A stretch of DNA of 64,000 nt from Diplonema japonicum. Its lineage: Eukaryota > Euglenozoa > Diplonemea > Diplonemida > Diplonemidae. The translations under genes and the position numbers were made by a program. This document shows, one piece after another, positions 31,306 to 40,306 of this stretch (within the stretch, counting starts at the first letter, position 1; the number at the start of each line of letters is the position of its first letter). Below the pieces are notes generated by a model. It was not told the DNA's origin. It did no database searches and worked only from the letters and a program-made list of their open reading frames with translations. The DNA lies in contig OZ025677.1 of the NCBI GenBank assembly GCA_964019335.1, positions 62,001-126,000 on the forward strand. Direction: 5' to 3'.

Positions 31306-34300
31306 CTAGCACAGTCCCTCGGGCAGTTCTCCCAGCTTGATGGTAATCCTGAATGCGTTCCCTTTACTCTCTTGGATTAAGTTGCAGACAGTGTTGGCGG
31401 CTCTCTTTTTTATTATTATTATTATTATTATTATTCTTTTTAAAACAACTACCTTTGACAATGCTGTGTTGTCATATGACCCAGCCGCCTGCAAGGCGTT
31501 CACAGCTTCAACATCCCCTTTAAGTACCTGCAGGTACTTCTGGTTGAACTCCAGTACTTCGTCATTGTTATTGGAATTAGTGGGTGCAGAGTCTTCCCAC
31601 GTCTCTTCCATCATTCTACGCATTTTGTTACACATCACTTCAAGCACATTATAGACCACATTGGTACTTGCCTCTTCCCACACATCCACAATGCGGAGGC
31701 ATGTGTTCACCTGTGACACTGCCGCAACCTTCCCCTCTGTCCCGTCTGCCATCAATGCGAACGTTCTTGCAGTGTTTGCGTATGAAGCCAGCATCTCTGC
31801 CATCTCCAACGGTACCCCGTACATGTTGTGGAACCGAGACTTCACGCTCCCGACATTTCCGTGCAGCACCTTCCCCGTGGCAAGCCCGATGGTCACGACA
31901 GACGAGTACCGCTGTTCCAACTGCGACGCGAACCGCACCGCTGACATCACGTGGAGCTTGTTCGGCTTCGCTGTGTTCCACGCGATCGTGATGTGCCTCC
32001 CCAACACGTTCACCACTATCCCGTCCGTCTGCAGAGCTGCCTCTCCCACCACACCGATCGCCAGGTTCGAGCTATCAAACAGTTCATGCACCCTCGTCTC
32101 AGACATCCTGCACACTGCCACGGTCACCACAGAGTTCGTCAGCCCAACCAACATCTTCTTCTCCTTCTCCTTCACATCTACTGAAGCTTTGCTGTATACC
32201 GAGCTGACGTCGGACTTCTTGCGGGCAGTGGAATTAGATGTGGTGGCCTGCTCTTCTGGTTTAAACCGTTCTGCAAGAGGTCTGGGTGCGATAACGTTCA
32301 ATTTGTGACCTGTGCCCAGCCCCTTCAGTTCATGGACACCGTGGCCTTGAAAGGAGGGGTTACCTAGAGTGTTCATGTTCAGCTTACTGAAGACAGACTC
32401 TGTGACACACACAGCACCAGCGAGAGACTTGGCCTCCAGCCTTGATGCCGTGTTAACAGTGGTCCCACGGTAGTCAGACCTCCCTGTCAAGGGATTGTCT
32501 TCAAGAATCACATCTCCATAGTGGCATCCCATCCTCACGCGCAGCCCGTTCCACAGGTACCCTGATCCGTCGTTCCGCATCCGCTGTGGGAGCTCGAGCT
32601 CGGGAGACCATTGGTGTTGAGTGAGGCGGGTCTGCACTTCAAGGCAGAACTGCACGCCCTTCGTGGCATCAGGGAAGGCGATCATGAAGGCATCGCCAAT
32701 GGTCTTCACCTCATACCCTCCTACCTCCTTGCACACCTCGCGCATCGTCTCGTTGTGGAGCTCCAGTGCGTTGTTCATCCCGTAAGGGGATCTGTCCCAC
32801 AGGGCCGTGCTCCCTTGGATGTCTGTGAACACAATTGCGACGTTACCCTTCGGAGGGTCCACCACGGTTCCCCCGTCCAGGACAGCTTCGGGAACGTATG
32901 CTTTGAACTCCTTCAGGTTCTGGGCCATTGTGAAGAACGACCGCTGCATCGTGAAGACCTCATGGAAGATGGACGTTGGGGCCAGCTTGTTGGTCAGGAA
33001 CTCCATGTTCGCCACCCGTTCCATATCCTCCTGCAGCGCGAGGAAGGGCCGGAGCATCATTACCGTAGCCACGTTCGCTATGACTATAAGAAGCACGCAC
33101 ACCGCCCCCACAGCCACGATGGCTATGATCCTGTTCGCTGCGATGTCGCTCGTGATGGTGTCCCGGTCTCTCTTTAGAGCTTCCACGTTTTCCACCATTT
33201 TTGCCTCAACCGCGCCCTGCACGAAGTGCGTATCCAATGCGGTGACGATCCACCAGTCCAACCCTGCCCCAAGCGTCCCGTTCGCCCGTCGTGATATCAC
33301 GAAGAAGGTTTCTTGTACAGTCCCATTAAGCGTACTGTTCAACAGGACCCCACCAGGGCCTTCCAAATGCGACACGTTGAGGATCATTACGCCCTTCGAT
33401 GTTTCTTCATATGAAGACTCATTGTGCACGGCCAATGCGACACCTCTGATGATGGAGTCCTCCGCACTAACGTCTACATTGGGGGACTCGGCGCAGGTCT
33501 CCACAAGGATAGGGTGCGGTCTGCAAGTGGTTGTCGCGGCGGCACCGTTGGAAACGCCTGTTAAAATACCGACCTGTTTCGCAAAGGGTGTGGGCTCGTT
33601 GTGATAAGCCTCGAACAACGCAGTGCTGGGGTCCGACGCTACCACGGTGTACAGTCGAAGCTTCAGGTTCTTGTCCCCACGAACTTTGATCGCAACGTCC
33701 GACAGCATGTCAGACACCTTGGACAGCCATGTCCCCACAATGAGGCGTACATCGACACCATTAAAGGGGAACCGCACTATGTAGTAAAGAATGGCAACTG
33801 ATCCTTGGTTGTAGATAGGAGGAGTCCACCATGGCAAGTCGGCGGGCATTGCAGATGCAAGGAGGTATGTGTCTGCTGCCGACATCGTTATGTTGAAGCT
33901 GAAGTATCTGAACATCAACGCAGACGAGTTCGGGAAGGTTCTGTACAGGTCAAGCGGCTTCGAGAAATGCTGCACCCCGTTCCGCGTCACTGGGTACCTC
34001 GGTCCGTACAGATTGGACCGGAAGCATATGTACGTTCCCTTGGCGACGGCATCCGGGTCGTTCTCACCGCTGTACGCAACAATTCCAATGTTGTCACCGC
34101 TTGTGATCACGACCTGAACCTGTTCCAGACCTTTCCTCCCAAGGGCTTTAACGCGTGCGAAGTCTTCTGCACTGCGTTCGATCCAGAAGTTCCAATCGCT
34201 TGTGTTACGAGTTGCATGAACGCCTTCTAGTGTATTTTTCAACACCAGACCTTCGCTTGTATACAACGAGAAATACTCACCCACATAAGATTCAATCAGC

Positions 34301-34593
34301 GTGGAGCTGTAGTCCAACAAGCTTGCAGAAGTGTTCTTCAGGCTCTGCAGCGATACCTTCTCCCACTCCTTCTCTACAAGGTCCGCTAAGTCCAGCGAGT
34401 CATCCACTGCTTTGTTGGACCCTACAGTCACAATAACCATAGATGCTACTGCCCCGCTCAGCACGCACAGCAAGCACAGAATGCAGATTGCAAGCCTCAG
34501 AGACATTATTTTCACATCTTCCTTTTGCACGGGTTCACCTGCATAATAAGAAGCATCCTCAGAAAGGTCGAGGTCGGAGTCCAACGGGTTCAT
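31306..34593 (-). CDS. Receptor-type adenylyl cyclase, copy 1
   Basis: Makes cAMP from ATP at the membrane. Short cytoplasmic N-terminus, TM1 at 31-57, ectodomain of about 430 residues with many N-glycosylation sites, TM2 at 489-513, then a class III cyclase domain: metal-binding Asp591 (FTDIQGS) and Asp634 (KTIGDAF), ATP-specifying Lys630 and Asp707, transition-state Asn714 and Arg718 (VNTASR). A second, degenerate cyclase-like domain follows (about 820-1000): it lacks the FTD metal site. The C-terminus needs a 48-nt in-frame intron (31452-31405, GTAGTT...AAAAAAG) that contains the (ATT)n microsatellite; the equivalent junction in copy 2 is a frame-shifting intron. Architecture resembles trypanosomatid receptor cyclases but with two cyclase-like domains. 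Confidence 0.9.
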   Translation of the reverse strand: MNPLDSDLDLSEDASYYAGEPVQKEDVKIMSLRLAICILCLLCVLSGAVASMVIVTVGSNKAVDDSLDLADLVEKEWEKVSLQSLKNTSASLLDYSSTLIESYVGEYFSLYTSEGLVLKNTLEGVHATRNTSDWNFWIERSAEDFARVKALGRKGLEQVQVVITSGDNIGIVAYSGENDPDAVAKGTYICFRSNLYGPRYPVTRNGVQHFSKPLDLYRTFPNSSALMFRYFSFNITMSAADTYLLASAMPADLPWWTPPIYNQGSVAILYYIVRFPFNGVDVRLIVGTWLSKVSDMLSDVAIKVRGDKNLKLRLYTVVASDPSTALFEAYHNEPTPFAKQVGILTGVSNGAAATTTCRPHPILVETCAESPNVDVSAEDSIIRGVALAVHNESSYEETSKGVMILNVSHLEGPGGVLLNSTLNGTVQETFFVISRRANGTLGAGLDWWIVTALDTHFVQGAVEAKMVENVEALKRDRDTITSDIAANRIIAIVAVGAVCVLLIVIANVATVMMLRPFLALQEDMERVANMEFLTNKLAPTSIFHEVFTMQRSFFTMAQNLKEFKAYVPEAVLDGGTVVDPPKGNVAIVFTDIQGSTALWDRSPYGMNNALELHNETMREVCKEVGGYEVKTIGDAFMIAFPDATKGVQFCLEVQTRLTQHQWSPELELPQRMRNDGSGYLWNGLRVRMGCHYGDVILEDNPLTGRSDYRGTTVNTASRLEAKSLAGAVCVTESVFSKLNMNTLGNPSFQGHGVHELKGLGTGHKLNVIAPRPLAERFKPEEQATTSNSTARKKSDVSSVYSKASVDVKEKEKKMLVGLTNSVVTVAVCRMSETRVHELFDSSNLAIGVVGEAALQTDGIVVNVLGRHITIAWNTAKPNKLHVMSAVRFASQLEQRYSSVVTIGLATGKVLHGNVGSVKSRFHNMYGVPLEMAEMLASYANTARTFALMADGTEGKVAAVSQVNTCLRIVDVWEEASTNVVYNVLEVMCNKMRRMMEETWEDSAPTNSNNNDEVLEFNQKYLQVLKGDVEAVNALQAAGSYDNTALSKVVVLKRIIIIIIIIKKRAANTVCNLIQESKGNAFRITIKLGELPEGLC

Positions 34594-34651
34594 TTTTTTT
34601 TTGTCTTTTTTACCTCCTTTTTTTCTTTTTTTTCCCCAGCCGGTTGAGCAT

Positions 34652-34685
34652 CTATAAAAAGAAAAAGAAGAGAAAACAAGAGGAA
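34652..34685 (-). promoter_or_regulatory. Pyrimidine tract and AG acceptor upstream of cyclase 1
   Basis: Gene strand: a C/T-rich run ending CTTTTTATAG at 34652, about 58 nt before the ATG. It fits a trans-splice (or 5'-UTR intron) acceptor. Confidence 0.55.
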
Positions 34686-35170
34686 CAGGGGGGAAATGTT
34701 TTGGAGGAAAAAAAAAATGTGAGGAAAGAGAGAGAAGAGTAAAAGAGAGAAGAAAGAGAGATGGTGCGCTTGTGCTATCTCTCGGTTAAGGAGGGAAAGG
34801 CCTTTTCTTTGTAAAAAGAAAGCGAATTCAAGAAAGGGGGGGGGGGGGGGAACCTGTTTTTTTTTTCCTTTTTTTTTCCCCTTTTATTTTTTTTCTTCTT
34901 TCCCTGCGGAAAATAGACAAGTCTTTCTTTCTTCTTTTTTCTTTTTTTTTCCCCTAACTTTTTTCTTCTTCTTTTTTTTATCGCTCCATATTCGCTAAGA
35001 GACCCACCAGAACCCGCATTTTGAAGAGCTAAAAAAATTTCTAATTGCTTTTTCTAGGGCTGGAATGGATTTATTTGCGTCCGGGGCCCAATGTTCGACA
35101 TATGGAATTTCTTTTTTGTAATAAAAAAATTTTTGGTGATTGCCTTACTTTGTACTATACAAAATGAAGC
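34686..35170. other. No gene seen
   Basis: Pyrimidine-rich low-complexity DNA. 'gttcgacatatgga' near 35093 recurs near 35993, bracketing the tRNA-like cluster. Confidence 0.4.
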
Positions 35171-35179
35171 AGCTCCGGT

Positions 35180-35860
35180 GGAAAAAACACGGCACAAGTG
35201 GGGTTCGAACCCTGATGAAAAAACCACTGCGTTACAGGGAGCAGCGGACCAGGACCCCTCGACCAATGGCTCAGTAACAGAGATTGCTTTTCACAAATCA
35301 CTTTTCGAACACTCTTCTTGGTTTGAAGTGATGTCCCTTTCCCCTTTCCCTTGAATTGTTTTCTCTACTCCCCTTCGATCCTCCCGCCTGGTAGTGGAAT
35401 ATTTATTATTATTATTATTGGGTCAGAGTTTTGAATTCCTGTGTGGTAGAGTGGTTACCGTGCTCACTTGTCAGGCCCCCTTGTTCCAGGAGTCGCGGGT
35501 TCGAATCCCGGCAATGTTAAGAGCTGTCCTTCCCTCAAACTGCACTTTTCTCAACTAGACTCCCACAAGCTTACGAAAAGCTTTCGCGGAAACACCGGTT
35601 CAGGCTGCCGTTTCTCCCCTGTGGTGAGCCTAAAAAAATCCGCTAGAGAGAGGGGCTTGAACCCGCTTCGCCTAGGTACAGGGCAAAGCCCCCCAACTAG
35701 ACTACTAAGCCTTCGAATTTTTTTTTTTTTTTTTTTTTTTACCCCAGCAGCTTCCATATCGACTTCGCTTCAGGTCCGGCCTGCGTTGTTCAGCCCTGCG
35801 CCGACATGGTAGTTGTGGGATCGAACCCTGTTAACCATGTTTTTCAAAGGGAAAAGTGCC
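35180..35860. repeat. Cluster of four tRNA-like Pol III sequences
   Basis: Four B-box-like cores lie within about 650 bp: GGGTTCGAACCCC (minus, about 35203), GGGTTCGAATCCCGG (plus, about 35500), GGGTTCAAGCCCC (minus, about 35652) and GGGTTCGATCCCAC (minus, about 35822). The second is preceded at the right distance by TGGTAGAGTGGTTACC, a good D-arm/A box, and a TTGTCA anticodon-like loop; the first and third have D-arm-like sequences too (GGTCGAGGGGTCCTGGTCC; TAGTAGTCTAGTTGG). None closes a proper 7-bp acceptor stem, so these look like tRNA-derived SINE heads or tRNA pseudogenes. Confidence 0.55.
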
Positions 35861-36572
35861 CAGTTACAAAAGTTTGGCAAAAATGGCCAAAACTCAAAAT
35901 GGCGACTTCCAAGGTCATTTTGGTTGGCCCCCAATATTTCTTTTTTGGAAAATCTTTTTTGGAACTTCCTTGGAACTCACCGTTCTTTCATGTTCGACAT
36001 ATGGATTTTTTGAGAAAAAAAGAAATTCAATGAACCTTTGGGCATTTTTGACATTTTTTCCCCTATAGCCCCCTATAACCCCTTTGGGACATAGGGCGGG
36101 TCACTTAGCGCATATGGAGCGTTATACTTTTCTTGTTGTTCTCTTGTTGATTTATGTCTATTTATTGACTCTCAATATGTAGGGAAGAAACAAAAAAAAG
36201 GCGGAAGGAAACTTGAGGCGACACCTCAACGTAAAGAGCTTTGGGAGAGGAAACAAAAAGAACGGGGGGGGCTATCATAGTATTAAAAGCATAATTTACT
36301 ATGAGGGAGGGAAGTGGAGGGAGGGAGAAAGTGGAGGGAGAACGCAAAACAACCCCGCAGCAGAGGCGTGCTTATAAGAATAATTGGTTATTTGGAAGAA
36401 AGAAAGAAAAAACCCCGGTTGGTTGGTGGTGCTCCAATAGCTAAATGGTGTACTTTAGTTTTCTCAAAAAAAAGAGGTGTTCATCATAATAACCACAGAA
36501 AACACCTGCCGCCCGGTACTTTAAAAAGAAAAAGGAAAAAGAAAGAAAGAAAAAAAAAAAGAACCTCCCCAC
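35861..36572. other. No gene seen
   Basis: Repeat-like AT-rich DNA up to about 36100 (second copy of 'gttcgacatatgga'), then low-complexity purine-rich sequence downstream of cyclase 2. Confidence 0.45.
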
Positions 36573-39500
36573 CTAGAAAGGAGTTTTCAGTCTATTATAA
36601 GCTGCTTCACTGGCTGAAGTTGTGTTTTGACCCTCGTTTTGCCCAGGAGTAACCTTTACCTGGCAGCCCCCTTCAGGACGGAGCAGCCCTTGTGGCAGAG
36701 CATGTAGAGTAATCAACGTTCTAGCCTTGGTTGCTGGCTTGGCTTCCATGGTAAGGAGTGCTTCGATGCTTTTCTGAAGGAGTGTGAAAAAAATAGGAAA
36801 AGCGGGTTGCATACCTTTACTATTGGGCTATCGTCTAGGGAAGAAACCTGCAGGACAGGCTTGGCCTCGGAGGACCCACGGAGCACTTGCAGGTACTTCT
36901 GGTTGAACTCCAGAATCTCATCGCTGTCGTTGGTTGCTGACTCGTCTTCCCAAGTAGTTTCCAGCTTTCGGCGTAGCTTTCTGCACATCACTTCATACAC
37001 TCGGTAGACCACATTGGTACTTGCCTCTTCCCACACATCCACAATGCGGAGGCATGTGTTCACCTGTGACACTGCCGCAACCTTCCCCTCTGTCCCGTCT
37101 GCCATCAATGCGAATACTTTCGCATTGTTGGAATACGAAGCCAGCATCTCTGCCATCTCCAACGGTACCCCGTACATGTTGTGGAACCGAGACTTCACGC
37201 TCCCGACATTTCCGTGCAGCACCTTCCCCGTGGCAAGCCCGATGGTCACGACAGACGAGTACCGCTGTTCCAACTGCGACGCGAACCGCACCGCTGACAT
37301 CACGTGGAGCTTGTTCGGCTTCGCTGTGTTCCACGCGATCGTGATGTGCCTCCCCAACACGTTCACCACTATCCCGTCCGTCTGCAGAGCTGCCTCTCCC
37401 ACCACACCGATCACTAGGTTGGCATTTGTGAACAGATCCTCAGCCTTTGTTTCAGATATTCTGCACACCGCAATTGTGATCGTAGAGGTCGTGAGGCCAG
37501 TCATCGCTTTCTTTTCAGGTTTTGTGTCAGACGCCTTACTGAACATGCTGATCTGAGACTTCATACGATCCCTTCCTACCCTGTTGCTTGCTGTGGGGCT
37601 GCTCTTCCCCTTACTTCCCCTGCTGCTTCCAGTTGGGCTGTACCTTCCTCCTCTGCAGCTTGTTGCTGGGCTGCTGTTCTGCTTATACTTTAGCTCTTTT
37701 GGGCTGTTGGTAGGGCTTCCATCGTTGGACAGCCGCTCGCACAACTGCTTCGGCACAATGACGAATAGTTTATGCCCTGTGCCCAGTCCCTTCAGTTCAT
37801 GGACACCGTGGCCTTGAAAGGAGGGGTTACCTAAAGCGCCTCTGTTGAGCTTCAGGAAGACAGACTCTGTGACACACACAGCACCAGCGAGAGACTTGGC
37901 CTCCAGCCTTGATGCCGTGTTAACAGTGGTCCCACGGTAGTCAGACCTCCCTGTCAAGGGATTGTCTTCAAGAATCACATCTCCATAGTGGCATCCCATC
38001 CTCACGCGCAGCCCGTTCCACAGGTACCCTGACCCATCTCTTAGTGGCCATTGCGGAAGCTCTTGATCTAGTTCCATCGACCATTGGTGTTGAGTGAGGC
38101 GGATCTGCACTTCAAGGCAGAACTGCACGCCCTTCGTGGCATCAGGGAAGGCGATCATGAAGGCATCGCCAATGGTCTTCACTTCATACCCTCCTACCTC
38201 CTTGCACACCTCGCGCATCGTCTCGTTGTGGAGCTCCAGTGCGTTGTTCATCCCGTAAGGGGATCTGTCCCACAGGGCCGTGCTCCCTTGGATGTCTGTA
38301 AACACAATTGCGACGTTACCCTTCGGAGGGTCCACCATGGTTCCCCCGCCCAGGACAGCTTCGGGAACGTATGCTTTGAACTCCTTCAGGTTCTGGGCCA
38401 TTGTGAAGAACGACCGCTGCATCGTGAAGACCTCATGGAAGATGGACGTTGGGACCAGCTTGTTGGTCAGGAACTCCATGTTCGCCACCCGTTCCATGTC
38501 CTCCTGCAGCGCGAGGAAGGGCCGGAGCATCATCATTATTGTTAGGTTCGCTAATATGATCAACAGCACGCAAACCACCACAACAACCATGATGGCCATT
38601 GTCCTGTTCATCGCGATGTCGCTCGTAACAGTGTCTCGTTCCTTGCTGAGCGAGTCTTGCAGCTCTACCATCTTTGCTTCCACTGCTCCTTGTACATAAA
38701 ACGTGTCCAATGCGGTGACGATCCACCAGTCCATCCCTGCCCCAAGCGTCCCGTTCGCCCGTCGAGCTGTCACGAAGAAGGTTTCGCGTATAGTCTCATT
38801 GAGCGTACCGTTCAACAGGACCCCACCAGGGCCTTCTAAATGCGACACGTTGAGGATCATTGCAGCTTTCGACAGGTCGAGGTACGAGGTAACATTGTGC
38901 ACGGCCTCGGCAACACCTCCAATAATGGTGTCTTCGGCATCCACGTCATAGACAGGCTTGCTCTGGCATCTAGTTGAAGGATTGGAAGGATCACCACTGC
39001 AGACTGTTCTTACAACCTCTCCAGTTGAGACACCGGTCAGGAGGTTGATTTGCGCTTTGAGAGTGTCAGGGGAGGGTCTGTTGAAGGCGCGTTGATACAT
39101 CACGTCGCTGGGATTGGATGCGCCTACGGTGTACATTCGGAGCTTCATGCTGGTGTCGCCACGCACCTTGGTGGCTATTTCGGCAAGCATCGCAGAAATC
39201 TTCGTCAGCCAAGTCCCCACAGTCACGATGAGCTCCACACCGTTGAAAGGGAACCGCACCACGTAATACAGAACGGCGGACTCGTCGTAGGTGGGAGGCG
39301 TCCACCAAGGAACACCCTCATCCTGCGCTTTAGCAAGGAGGTAGTTGTCGTAAAGTTCAAACGGCAAGTTATAAATATAATACCTGTACGCGTAAACAGA
39401 TGAGTTGGGCAGCGTGTTGTAAAGATTTAACGGCCTGGAGTAAGCAGTCTCGTTGGAAGGTGTGGGGATGGGGTTGCCGTTGCCATCGACGACAAGGTCC

Positions 39501-40099
39501 TTGTCGCCGTACATGTCCAGTTCGAACCCAAGGTACACACCGTTTGCTAAGAAACTAGCAGAGGACTTCCCGCTGTACCCTATGATACCCATGTTGTCGC
39601 CGTTCCTGACCAGGATCTGGATGTACTGGAAGCCTTTTGGGATGAGGGACAACAGGCGTGCGAAAAGCTCGCTTCGACGTTGCAGCCAAAAGTTCCAGTC
39701 GGAACCATTGGCTGAAGCATGTATTGACTCCAACGTAGTTTTCAAGACCTGGCCTTCGTCTGTGTAGAACGACACATATTCCCTTACATAGGACTCGACC
39801 AAGGTGGAGCTGTAATCCATCAACGACAACGACGTGTTCCTCAGGCTTTGCAGCGAGACGCTCTCCCACCCCCTCTGAACCGTGTCGCCTAGATCTAACG
39901 AGTCATCCACTGCCTTGTTCGACCCGACAGATACAATCACCATAGACGCGATTGAGCCCAGCAGCACGCACATCAAGCACAGAATGCAGATGGCAAGCCG
40001 CAGGGACATTGGTTTGACAACAACAGTCGATTCTCTCACGTCAGTTATTCGCGTGGCCCTAGAGTCCACTTTGCATAGGGCATCTTCGGCATTATCCAT
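36573..40099 (-). CDS. Receptor-type adenylyl cyclase, copy 2 (about 1161 aa)
   Basis: Paralogue of the gene at 31306-34593 with the same plan: TM1 at about 32-58, large ectodomain, TM2, class III cyclase domain with FTDIQGS, EVKTIGDAFMIAF and SDYRGTTVNTASR, so metal, adenine and transition-state residues are all present, then a degenerate second domain. A 41-nt intron (36814-36774, GTATGC...CCTTCAG) must be removed to reach the true C-terminus; exon 2 is 36773-36573. The linker between the two cyclase-like domains carries an extra Ser-rich stretch (SPTGSSRGSKGKSSP) missing in copy 1. The ectodomain is clearly diverged from copy 1 while the cyclase core is almost identical in DNA, suggesting different ligands with one conserved output. 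A CACAG acceptor lies 11 nt before the ATG. Confidence 0.92.
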
Positions 40100-40110
40100 G
40101 TGATGTGCAG

Positions 40111-40150
40111 CTGTGATGTGTCATTTAGAAAATAGAAAAGCAACGAATAA
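40111..40150 (-). promoter_or_regulatory. Splice-acceptor region upstream of cyclase 2
   Basis: Gene strand: T-rich tract (TTTTTTTTATTCGTTGCTTT), then ACACATCACAG ending at 40111, 11 nt before the ATG. Confidence 0.5.
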
Positions 40151-40306
40151 AAAAAGGGGGGGGGTGGATATTATTTTTCCATCTTTGTAAAAAGAAAAGG
40201 CCCCTCTGTGTCCCCTCGACCCACGTTCCACCCTTTCAATAAAGGGTTTCGCTTGCGTAAGATATGCTAGAAAAACAATTTTTTTCTTTTTCTTTTCCCG
40301 TTCTTT

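Noticed and set aside
35441-35520. Functional tRNA (Asp-like, TTGTCA loop)
   Set aside because: The T arm and D arm are fair but the acceptor stem does not pair, so it is listed only as tRNA-like.
37584-37817. Open frames antisense to the cyclases and esterases (many longer than 100 codons)
   Set aside because: Shadows of the coding strand; they follow its third-position GC bias and have no independent motifs.
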